Assembly (NCBI GenBank): GCA_008363215.1
Contig: RHKP01000009.1
Span: 62,001-126,000, forward strand
DNA from: Cyanobacteria bacterium CYA
GTDB lineage: Bacteria > Planctomycetota > Phycisphaerae > Phycisphaerales > UBA1924
Length of the DNA: 64,000 nt
Reading direction: 5' to 3'
Part shown: one piece after another, positions 37,318 to 44,638 of the stretch
Numbering within the stretch: position 1 is the stretch's first letter
How the letters are laid out: every line of letters starts with the position of its first letter
The notes under the pieces: model-generated
The model's database searches: none
Told to the model about the DNA's origin: nothing
The model's input: the letters and a program-made list of their open reading frames with translations, nothing else
Made by a program: the position numbers and the translations under genes

Positions 37318-38279
37318 ATGGACACTCCCCCTCTATTTATAATCGGCGCAGGTGCTTCGGCAGGCTATAATCTGCCACTAGGATTTGATCTAGTCAAAAA
37401 GATCGTTCGGAATCTTGGGCGTGTCAAGTGGCCCCCTAACACAACTGGTTTTGGGGACAGGTTGCACGAAGCGAACTATGAAAGTTCGATGCGAGATCTT
37501 GCGCTCCGGGCACAGGAGAGTCGATCTCTAACTATAGATGCATTTCTCCGGCATGCTCACAACCGCAATGATCTTCTAAATGCCATAGCAAACGTGATTT
37601 GGGAAGCAGAAGATGAAGTATTACGGTATGCTCCAAACACAACCGATGACTGGATTGCATGGATCTACCATAATCGTTTGAAGCGCGAGCCCGCCCAGTT
37701 TCCCAAAACAGGTTCGCTATCTTTTTGTTCAATTACGATCGACTTCCGCAAGCGATACCGGCCGTGATGATGTGCAATCTCTTCAGCGAGCCGATTGATC
37801 GATGTCTGCAGGCAGGGAGAATGGAAACGGCAGATGGCATTCCTCGATTTACTCATGTTCACGGCAGTATTAGTCCTCCCCTCAGCGCTCGCCCGGGCAG
37901 CAACAAAGAAGATGCCCGACCACTTCGATCCTGGTATGGAGGTAGAGAAACCACCCTCGACTGCACGGATCTATGCACGATGTTCGACAGGGACCATGTT
38001 GAGGCGGTTCGGAAACAACTTGCCTCGCTAATTGATTGGGCGCAACGCGTTGTCTTCTTAGGAATTGGATATCACCAAGAGATGCTGGACCTATTGAACA
38101 TCAAGGGCGGTACTGGAAATCAGGCTTGGTTGCGGCAAAAGGTCTTCGTTGGAGGTACGGCAGTGAAGTTGGATCGTGGCACATTAGGTCGGCTCTCGAC
38201 TTGGGCTGGCGGCCGTTTTGTTGTCGGCGATGCCGACGAACACTGCACAGCATTCCTTGCGCGACACTTGTCGGAATGA
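37318..38279 (+). pseudogene. SIR2-like domain protein interrupted by a frameshift
   Basis: Two frames together make a single-domain SIR2-like protein of about 320 aa. Frame one has the NAD-binding start FIIGAGASAGYNLPLG and SRSLTIDAFL. Frame two has FNYDRLP, THVHGSI and VVFLGIGYHQEMLDLL. These are the landmarks of SIR2-like proteins found in antiphage systems, where they deplete NAD+. Adding one A in the AAAA at 37705-37708 would join the frames as PKNRFAIFLFNYD. The DNA is visibly richer in A and T than all neighbours, with codons (ATA, TTA, AGA) rare elsewhere in the window, so it was probably acquired horizontally. It starts 12 bp after lepA. Either broken, a sequencing error or, less likely, frameshift-expressed. 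Confidence 0.75.
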
Positions 38280-38379
38280 GGGGGGCAGCGGAGTGGCTCC
38301 GAAGACTCTCTCGGCGGGTGGCATGCTCACGCCGTCACCGGCGCGAGCGTGGCGTTGACTGCTACTCTTCACCGAAACC

Positions 38380-38970
38380 ATGTCCCCCGAACCTCCCAGC
38401 ATTGTCATCCTCGCCGGCCCCAATGGCGCGGGCAAGTCCACGGCCGCTCCATTCCTGATCCGCGACACACTCGGCATCTCCGAGTTCGTCAACGCCGACG
38501 TCATCGCACAGGGACTGAGCGGCTTCGCACCCGAGCGATCCGCGATCGCGGCCGGCCGAATCATGCTCGAGCGACTGCGGTCGCTCGTTGGAGAACGCCA
38601 GACGTTCGCGTTCGAGACGACTCTGGCGACACGATCATTCGTGCCGTGGCTCGAGGCGGCACGAATCGATGGCTATCGCGTCTGCTTGCTTTTCCTACAT
38701 CTGGATTCGCCGCAACGCGCGATTGATCGGGTCAAACACCGAGTTCGCTCGGGCGGACACGATGTTTCCCCCGAAGTGATCGTGCGGCGGTACCATCGGG
38801 GCTTGAACAACTTCTTCTGCCTGTACCGCTCGATTTGTGATGAATGGCTCGTGTACGATAACTCGGGCGCAGCGCCGCTCCCGATCGCATCGGGCGGCAG
38901 GTATAAGTCCACGGAGATCGTCGATGGGACAGTCTGGGAAGCAGTCCGCAAAGCACACGAAAGCCCGTGA
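38380..38970 (+). CDS. Zeta-toxin-like P-loop kinase
   Basis: A 196-aa P-loop protein of the zeta toxin / 'predicted ABC-type ATPase' group. Walker A is LAGPNGAGKST; further blocks are FVNADVIAQGL (the zeta-type Asp-x-Ile), QTFAFETTLAT and VIVRRYHRGLNNFF. Zeta toxins phosphorylate UDP-N-acetylglucosamine; related chromosomal proteins may act on other small molecules. A 55-codon gene overlaps its 3' end by 47 bp and could be its antidote. It lies 100 bp downstream of the SIR2-like gene. Confidence 0.85.
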   Translation: MSPEPPSIVILAGPNGAGKSTAAPFLIRDTLGISEFVNADVIAQGLSGFAPERSAIAAGRIMLERLRSLVGERQTFAFETTLATRSFVPWLEAARIDGYRVCLLFLHLDSPQRAIDRVKHRVRSGGHDVSPEVIVRRYHRGLNNFFCLYRSICDEWLVYDNSGAAPLPIASGGRYKSTEIVDGTVWEAVRKAHESP

Positions 38971-39091
38971 CGAACTCAACGCGCATGTCTGGCGGACCTT
39001 TCAGGATCCCGCACGGATCCAGCGCGCTCTGGAGAAGGCGGCCGAATCGGCACGCGCCGAGCGCGATGCCCAAACGCGCCCGATAAAGTGA
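38924..39091 (+). CDS. Small protein overlapping the zeta-toxin-like gene
   Basis: A 55-aa, highly charged, helical protein (MGQSGKQSAKHTKARDELNA at the start; then ERDAQTRPIK at the end). Its ATG lies inside the end of the kinase gene, in another frame, and it continues 121 bp beyond. Size, charge and overlap fit a partner or antitoxin, although zeta antitoxins usually precede the toxin. No homologue is recognised. Confidence 0.55.
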   Translation: MGQSGKQSAKHTKARDELNAHVWRTFQDPARIQRALEKAAESARAERDAQTRPIK

Positions 39092-39412
39092 CCGCCTCCG
39101 GTACTCCCCTCCCGATGCCCGAGATCGGGCTCCGCATGCCAGCCCTCGATCTTTTGCCTTCCTCTCACCCGCGCGCGCACATTCGCGCCCCTGCGCCCCA
39201 ACCTTCTTGCACCCTACGCAGTGGCACGCATCATGGACTTCCATGATCGCTCCACCCCACACCATCGACGCCTGCCTCAACGAGCCCGAAGGACCAGCGA
39301 GGGAGCACGCCCCGGACGCCTGAGAAGTGCGAGTCTTCGAGCACCTCTCCGGGCTTCCCGCCCCACCCCCCATTCCGACCCCACTTCGTCCGTCCGTCTC
39401 TCCGCTCTCGAT
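39092..39412. other. Intergenic region at the right edge of the accessory island
   Basis: 321 bp without a supported gene, between the small toxin-partner gene and the convergent tag gene. It contains one copy of a 27-bp repeat (39280-39306), listed separately. Confidence 0.5.
39280..39306 (+). repeat. 27-bp repeat copy (ACGAGCCCGAAG...CGAGGGAGC)
   Basis: Matches 51334-51360 at 24 of 27 positions: ACGAGCCCGAAG, six variable bases, CGAGGGAGC. It is intergenic. From memory, a very similar sequence is a common dispersed repeat in planctomycete genomes; not checked. Confidence 0.55.
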
Positions 39413-39979
39413 CTACCGTTCCCCCCGCCACGCACAATCTGCCGTGTGGTCGTTCACCATCCCCACCGCCTGCATGAAGGCGTAGCAGATCGTGCTTCCG
39501 ACGAAGCGGAAGCCTCGCTTCTTGAGGTCTTTCGACATCGCATCCGACTCGGGCGTCTTGGCCGGTACCTCGCGCATCGACTTCCACGCGTTCACACGCG
39601 GCCGCCGCTCGCCCGTCGGATCGACAAACCGCCACACGTACGCGTCAAACGAGCCGAACTCGCGCTGCACCTTCAGAAACGCCTTCGCGTTGCCCACGGC
39701 CGACTCGACTTTCAGCCGATTCCGCACAATGCCGGGGTCCAGCAACAACTTCTCGATCTTCGCGCTGCGATACCGCGCGACCGTCGCCGGGTCAAACCCC
39801 TCAAAGACTTCCCGATACCGCTCGCGCTTCTTGAGAATCGTGTCCCAACTCAGCCCGGCCTGCGCACCCTCCAGCACGAGAAACTCAAACAGCACGCGAT
39901 CGTCATGCACCGGGCGACCCCACTCTTCGTCGTGGTATCGAATCGCCAGTTCGTTGCGAGCCCAGGCGCAGCGGTTCAT
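39413..39979 (-). CDS. tag: DNA-3-methyladenine glycosylase I
   Basis: A 188-aa base-excision repair enzyme that removes 3-methyladenine. Hallmarks: CAWARNELAIRYHDEEWG at the N-terminus (Cys and His zinc ligands), FLVLEGAQAGLSWDTIL and the C-terminal VNDHTADCAW (remaining His and Cys ligands). The start at 39979 (MNRCAW) matches family N-termini. Length is normal. Stand-alone gene convergent with the accessory island. Confidence 0.95.
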   Translation of the reverse strand: MNRCAWARNELAIRYHDEEWGRPVHDDRVLFEFLVLEGAQAGLSWDTILKKRERYREVFEGFDPATVARYRSAKIEKLLLDPGIVRNRLKVESAVGNAKAFLKVQREFGSFDAYVWRFVDPTGERRPRVNAWKSMREVPAKTPESDAMSKDLKKRGFRFVGSTICYAFMQAVGMVNDHTADCAWRGER

Positions 39980-40242
39980 AGGTGGATTGTAATGCCGTTT
40001 CGATCCGTCACTCCTGCATGCATGCACACCGGCCCGGCTGCGCGGCATTCGGCGCCGGTGAGAACACGGACGTCACCACAGCAGGAATCCGGGAAATGCC
40101 GCGGCGGTGCCCGTCAATCAAAGCCGCGACCAACGAACGAAGGAGAGTGGACGAGTTGATCCCCGGCAACCTGCGGCGGCACGGTCAGAATCGGGAAAGC
40201 AGGCTCTCCGTCGGATCAGAGCACCGACCCACCCCAGGTTCC

Positions 40243-40908
40243 TCACCGCGGCTGTGCGCTGTTGACCAGTTCCATCCACTGCTCGCGCACGTTGTTGATC
40301 GTGCTGGTCGGACCGGTGAACTTGATGAACACGCTCATCCGCGGGCCGGGCAGGATCGCCGCGAGCATGGTGTGGTCGGGCTTTTCGATCGCCTGTCCGG
40401 TCATGGAGCCGTCAAAGTAGGTGCCGGTGATTTCGACCAGGGTGACCGCGACGCCGTTGACCTGGGTTTCTTCGATGCGCGGCTCGGGGGCCCCGCCTTG
40501 CGGTGCGCTGAACTGGCCGGCCCAGCGGGCGATGTTGGCGTCGACGGATCCGCCGGCCATGCTGAAGGCAGCCACCGCGTCCTGCACGTGCAATTCGGCC
40601 GCACGCATGTTGTTGGCGGGCGGGACGGACTGCCAGCCTTCAGGGACCGTGAAGACGTAAGGCCCGGTCTCGACGGTGCCGCCATCACCGGACAGCGCGT
40701 CGGCGATCGCACCGGTCTGGGCGTCGCGGTTGGCGATCTGCCCGGCCAGGTCACGAGCCGTACCCGCCGAGCGACCGACGAGGGACTGCGGCTCATCGGC
40801 CAGTTTGATCCCCTGGTTGGTCGAAGAGGTGTCCGATTCGTCGCAGCCGATGACGATCAGCGCCCCGGTCGCGGCCACGATGGTCAGCGTGTGATGGATG
40901 CGGTTCAT
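40243..40908 (-). CDS. Predicted lipoprotein of unknown function
   Basis: A 221-aa protein with a lipoprotein signal (HTLTIVAATGALIVIGC). The mature part contains YVFTVPEGWQSVPPANNMR followed by alternating strands and ends with a segment on INNVREQWMELVNS. This reads like the single-domain lipoproteins that planctomycetes carry in large numbers. No enzyme motif. Divergent from the PAAR gene (137-bp spacer). Confidence 0.75.
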   Translation of the reverse strand: MNRIHHTLTIVAATGALIVIGCDESDTSSTNQGIKLADEPQSLVGRSAGTARDLAGQIANRDAQTGAIADALSGDGGTVETGPYVFTVPEGWQSVPPANNMRAAELHVQDAVAAFSMAGGSVDANIARWAGQFSAPQGGAPEPRIEETQVNGVAVTLVEITGTYFDGSMTGQAIEKPDHTMLAAILPGPRMSVFIKFTGPTSTINNVREQWMELVNSAQPR

Positions 40909-41045
40909 ACCCAGAGCGTATGTCCCCCACGTCGACCGCACGATGGTCCCCGCTGTGACATCCACAGGACCCGCACATCCCGAAAACCGCTAGCTCGCGT
41001 GAGTAAATCGGGTATGCTCTCGCTTCGGTCACCGGGAGATTCTGC

Positions 41046-41339
41046 ATGACCATGCCGGCAGCACGCGTTGGTGACACTTCGATGACCGGGGATGCGGTGA
41101 CCGGGCCCGGAGCGCCCACCGTGTTGATCGGCAACATGCCCGCGTCGGTCGTGGGCGACGTGGTGAGCGGAGCGGCCTGCGTGGGCGCGGTGGTGATGGG
41201 TAGCGCTACGGTACTCATCATGGGTCGACCGGCATCCAAGATGGGTTCGAGCGTGGCGGGCGCCAACCCGGCCAGCGGAGCGCCGGTTTCCACCACGCTG
41301 GGAATCCCCTGCTGTCCAACAGTGCTGATCGGGGGCTGA
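41046..41339 (+). CDS. PAAR-domain protein
   Basis: A 97-aa protein made up of PAAR-like repeats: PAARVGDTSMTGDAV at the start, then VLIGNMPASVVGDVV and ATVLIMGRPASKMGS, and PCCPTVLIGG at the end. PAAR proteins cap the spike of contractile injection machines (type VI secretion or extracellular contractile systems) and can carry effectors; this one has no effector domain. GGGAG lies seven bases before the ATG. No tube, sheath, baseplate or VgrG gene is nearby. Confidence 0.85.
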   Translation: MTMPAARVGDTSMTGDAVTGPGAPTVLIGNMPASVVGDVVSGAACVGAVVMGSATVLIMGRPASKMGSSVAGANPASGAPVSTTLGIPCCPTVLIGG

Positions 41340-41434
41340 TCGACTTGCGTTTGAGTCGTGGCGCAGGTGCCCCGTCGCGTATGTGCGACGAGCGGAGATC
41401 GACGCGCCGGAGTCGTCGCACCGAGCGGGTCGGT

Positions 41435-41659
41435 TCACGCCGACGACGGCGCGTATTCGCGGACGATCTGCTCTTCGACGGCCTCGACGACGCCGGCACG
41501 CTGATCGGGCGGGACGAGCATCAGCGCGGCGAGCCAGCGGCGGGCCAGTTCCGGCCCGGTGGGGCGCAGAAGTTCAACCAGCATCCGGACGTGGTCGTTG
41601 GGCAACAGCCTCGGCGATCCGGCGTGTGCGTTCGGCGTGGACGATTCCGGGTTGCTCAT
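41435..41659 (-). CDS. Small protein overlapping the XRE regulator gene
   Basis: A 74-aa acidic helical protein (NDHVRMLVELLRPTGPELAR; then LAALMLVPPDQRAG). Its 5' end overlaps the last 86 bp of the XRE-regulator gene in another frame; GGGAG lies just upstream of the ATG. It probably works with the regulator. Homology not recognised. Confidence 0.6.
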   Translation of the reverse strand: MSNPESSTPNAHAGSPRLLPNDHVRMLVELLRPTGPELARRWLAALMLVPPDQRAGVVEAVEEQIVREYAPSSA

Positions 41660-42101
41660 CGCTCCCAGAGGTTATCGCCTCCGGGCGGTCGGTGTTGGGC
41701 CCGTCCGGAGACCGCGACGTGCCGCCTGCGTCCTCCGACTTGGCCCGTGTTCCGCGCACGAGCGTCTCGAGGGTCTGGCAGTAGGTCTCCAGCCGGTCGA
41801 CCCGATCGACCAGCACGCTGATGGTGCCGGCCATCGCGGCGTGCAGTTCAGTGGGGTTGGCTTCGCGCAGGGCGGCAGCGCGGACATCTTCGACGCGCGT
41901 CGGGCCCCGCCCGGTGAGCAACCAGTCGGCGTTGATGCCCAGGGCCCGACACAGGGCGGCGAGGAACTCGACGCTGGGCGACTGCCCCTGCAGGTATCGC
42001 CGGACGGTTTCAGGGTGGGTCTCGGTGAGATCACCGATGGCGCGATAGGTCTTTCCCGAGGCCACAGAAGTGAGTCTCTCGTGCAAACTGGCGGCGCTCA
42101 T
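41574..42101 (-). CDS. XRE-family helix-turn-helix regulator
   Basis: A 175-aa DNA-binding protein. The HTH (about residues 15-55) reads GKTYRAIGDLTETHPETVRR, then YLQGQSPSVEFLAALCRALG and INADWLLTGRGP, the classic lambda/Cro-like pattern. The C-terminal half has a helix (ISVLVDRVDRLETYCQTLETL) that could mediate dimerisation, then a disordered tail. The start is at 42101; an upstream in-frame start would run through the promoter. Likely autoregulated; see the promoter and palindrome entries. Confidence 0.83.
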   Translation of the reverse strand: MSAASLHERLTSVASGKTYRAIGDLTETHPETVRRYLQGQSPSVEFLAALCRALGINADWLLTGRGPTRVEDVRAAALREANPTELHAAMAGTISVLVDRVDRLETYCQTLETLVRGTRAKSEDAGGTSRSPDGPNTDRPEAITSGSDEQPGIVHAERTRRIAEAVAQRPRPDAG

Positions 42102-42107
42102 GGAGAA

Positions 42108-42113
42108 ACTATA
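42108..42113 (-). promoter_or_regulatory. Possible -10 box of the XRE gene
   Basis: On the minus strand TATAGT is followed by six bases and then the ATG at 42101. Transcription would start at or next to the start codon, suggesting a leaderless mRNA. The -35 region is weak. Confidence 0.3.
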
Positions 42114-42242
42114 CCAGGTTGTTTGCCCAGTGTGAGGCGGACGTTGGAGCCACGTTGGGCGTGTTTTGGGCCCGGACCACAACTTTGTGGGCAAGCGAAT
42201 GGGGGCTTGTGGGGAGCACTCGCCAGTCAACCGATGGATTCA

Positions 42243-42256
42243 CACAGAATTGTGTG
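42243..42256. promoter_or_regulatory. 14-bp palindrome, possible operator
   Basis: CACAGAATTGTGTG: arms CACA and TGTG around a central AATT, with G on both sides. It lies about 140 bp upstream of the XRE start in an otherwise GC-rich spacer. A regulator site is only a guess. Confidence 0.3.
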
Positions 42257-42478
42257 CAACGGGAGCAAAGAAAATCTGAGGCGTTGCTCCAAATTCGGCC
42301 ATTTGCGGTGCACCGAACGCCGGACTGCTCCCTCCCGGAGGCCGTGCACGGGGATCCCGTGGCGCACGGAAGCAGGCCTTCAACCTGGACTCCTCCCTGA
42401 CGGTCCGACCCTGTTGATGCCCGCGGGCCGGACGCCCGTATCGCCGAGGCCCGCGCCGCCGCGGTGCATGGGCATGGA

Positions 42479-43576
42479 TCACAGGGCCGCAAGCCGCTCG
42501 GCGGTTTGTTGTTCGATCAGGGCGGCAAACAGCGGGCCGAGGTCAGCGCGGTCGATCACCTGGGTCTTGCTGAACTTCTCGTCGATGCGTTCATCGCTGA
42601 CGATGTTGTCCTGGTAGCGGTACGTGCGGATCTTCTCACTGCGTTGTCCGGTGCCGATCTGCCCCTTGCGTTCGGCGGCGCGCTGCGCCTCGGCACGCTG
42701 GCGCTCGATCTCGTACACGCGGGCAGCCAGCAGCCGCCGGGCCTTCTCGCGATTCTGGGCCTGGCTCTTGGTTTCCTGCATGCGCACTTCGACGCCGGTG
42801 AGCGTGTGGACGAGGTGTACGGCCGTGGCGACCTTGTTGACGTTCTGCCCGCCGGGGCCTTGCGAGGTGGTAACGTGCTCGACCACGTCTTTAGCCCAGT
42901 CGATGTGGACCTGGACCTCGGTAGGCTCGGGAAGGACGGCCACGGTGCAGGTGCTGGTGTGGATGCGTCCCTGGGTCTCGGTCGCAGGGACGCGCTTGAC
43001 CGAGTGGACACCCGCCTCAAAGGCCAGTTCCTGCCAGACACCTTCGCCGCGGAGGTTGATCGCCGCGTAGCGGATGCCCCCGACGGAAGGATCGGCGATG
43101 ATCTCCATGTCCTCGAAGGTCCATGATTTCGCCGCGGCATAGCGGCGATAGACATCGAGCAGGTCGCGTGCCCACAGCCCGGCCTCGTCGCCGCCGGTGC
43201 CGGCGCGAACTTCGAGGATCACTGAGCCGACCTGGCGATCGTCAGAAGAGACGAGGGCGCTCTTGACCGCGTCGATGGTGTGCCCGGCGCGGGCCTCGAC
43301 AGCGGGCAGTTCGTCGCGGGCCAGGGCGACCAGGTCGGCGTCTTCATCGGAGGCGATGGTCCGGCGGAGGTCTTCGGCCTCGGCGAGTAGTTTGCAGTAT
43401 TGCTGGTAGCCGTCGATCACCGGCGCCAGGGCGGCCCGGCGGATGGACAGGTCGCGGACCTGCCGGTGGTCGGCAAGTACGGCCGGATCTTCAAGCCGCT
43501 GTCCCAACTCGGCGTACTGCTGTGACAGAGCGTCGAGTTTTTCCCGTACTCTGTCAGTGAGAACACCCTCGGGCAT
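42479..43576 (-). CDS. prfA: Peptide chain release factor 1
   Basis: A 365-aa class I release factor that reads UAA and UAG. The anticodon-like PAT tripeptide lies in KRVPATETQGRIHTS, and the peptidyl-tRNA hydrolysis motif is SQGPGGQNVNKV. The PAT (not SPF) marks RF1 rather than RF2. Length is normal. No prmC gene is adjacent; it is divergent from the ABC operon. Confidence 0.96.
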   Translation of the reverse strand: MPEGVLTDRVREKLDALSQQYAELGQRLEDPAVLADHRQVRDLSIRRAALAPVIDGYQQYCKLLAEAEDLRRTIASDEDADLVALARDELPAVEARAGHTIDAVKSALVSSDDRQVGSVILEVRAGTGGDEAGLWARDLLDVYRRYAAAKSWTFEDMEIIADPSVGGIRYAAINLRGEGVWQELAFEAGVHSVKRVPATETQGRIHTSTCTVAVLPEPTEVQVHIDWAKDVVEHVTTSQGPGGQNVNKVATAVHLVHTLTGVEVRMQETKSQAQNREKARRLLAARVYEIERQRAEAQRAAERKGQIGTGQRSEKIRTYRYQDNIVSDERIDEKFSKTQVIDRADLGPLFAALIEQQTAERLAAL

Positions 43577-43642
43577 GACGCTACGGTATCACTCTCGCCC
43601 GCGGGGCGGAAAGCCTCCGGGGGCCAAGGGCAGGAGACCGGC

Positions 43643-44638
43643 GTGCAGCATGCGATCGAACTGGACGGGGTGCGAAAGGCCTTTGGCGGGAACGTGGCGG
43701 TCGCGCAGATGGATCTGGCGGTCCCCACGGGCGGGGTGTACGGGTTCATCGGGCCCAACGGGGCGGGCAAGAGCACGACGATCCGCATGATTATGGGGAT
43801 TCTGTTTCCCGACGAGGGGACGGTGGGCGTGCTGGGGCGGCGCAACGCCGTGGAAGCCCGGCAAAAAGTCGGGTATCTGCCTGAGGAGCGAGGCGTCTAC
43901 CGCAAGATGAAGGTCGGGGCGTTTCTTCGCTATGTCGGGCGGCTCAAGGGCATGGGCACGGGCGACCTGGAGCGCCAGATCCGTGCGTGGCTCGGGCGCG
44001 TCGACCTGGGCGAGACCATCCACAAGAAGTGTGAGGAACTGAGCAAGGGCATGCAGCAGAAGGTGCAGTTCATAGCAGCGGTCATCAACCGCCCGGAACT
44101 GCTGATCCTCGACGAGCCGTTCAGCGGGCTGGACCCGGTGAACATGCGACTGCTGCGCGACCTGATCCGCGAACAGCACAGCGAGGGGCGGACGATCATC
44201 TTCTCGACGCACGTGATGGCGCAGGCCGAGCAGGTCTGCGAGCACATCGTGATGATCGACCGCGGGCAAAAGGTGCTGGACGACTCGCTGGCGTCGATCC
44301 GGGCGCAGCACGATCCGCGGACGATCGTTTTTGAGCCATTTGACCCGAAGGCCGACCTGAGCGTGCTGTCCGGCGTGCCGGGAGTGCGCCACGTGGCCCA
44401 GCCGCAGGCGGGTGCGATGCGGGAAATTTCGCTGCGCGAGGAGGCGAACGCAGGCGAGGTGATGCGCCTGCTGGCCGGGGCGGTGGTGCCGTCGCGGCTG
44501 GAACTGCGGAGGCCCTCGCTCGAGGACGTGTTCATCCGGATCGTGTCGGGCAAGGACGACCTGCGGACGCCGGAGCAGGAGGAGCGCCTGCGTGCGGCCG
44601 TGCGGGAGAACGGGGCGGGCAGGGAGGTGGGCGCGTGA
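43643..44638 (+). CDS. ABC transporter ATP-binding protein
   Basis: A 331-aa ATPase. Walker A FIGPNGAGKSTT, Q-loop in VGYLPEERGVY, signature LSKGMQQKV, Walker B LLILDEPFSGLDP, His switch FSTHVMAQAEQ. A C-terminal domain of about 100 aa follows, as in NatA-like exporters. The GTG at 43643 is preceded by AGGAG at six bases. It overlaps the permease gene by GTGA, so the two form one exporter, probably of the Na+/drug type (NatAB-like); the cargo is unknown. Confidence 0.93.
   Translation: MQHAIELDGVRKAFGGNVAVAQMDLAVPTGGVYGFIGPNGAGKSTTIRMIMGILFPDEGTVGVLGRRNAVEARQKVGYLPEERGVYRKMKVGAFLRYVGRLKGMGTGDLERQIRAWLGRVDLGETIHKKCEELSKGMQQKVQFIAAVINRPELLILDEPFSGLDPVNMRLLRDLIREQHSEGRTIIFSTHVMAQAEQVCEHIVMIDRGQKVLDDSLASIRAQHDPRTIVFEPFDPKADLSVLSGVPGVRHVAQPQAGAMREISLREEANAGEVMRLLAGAVVPSRLELRRPSLEDVFIRIVSGKDDLRTPEQEERLRAAVRENGAGREVGA

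Larger units (their letters stand above)
42102..42478. other. Intergenic region upstream of the XRE regulator
   Basis: 377 bp between the start of the XRE gene and the 3' end of prfA (both minus). It holds the XRE promoter candidate and a palindrome (next entries); the remainder has no supported gene. Confidence 0.5.

Noticed and set aside
37680-37740. Programmed ribosomal frameshifting in the SIR2-like gene
   Set aside because: No strong slippery heptamer plus pseudoknot was recognised; simple mutation or sequencing error is more likely, though not excluded.
40243-41339. A type VI secretion fragment around the PAAR gene
   Set aside because: Neither neighbour has any secretion-system motif; a lone PAAR is not enough.
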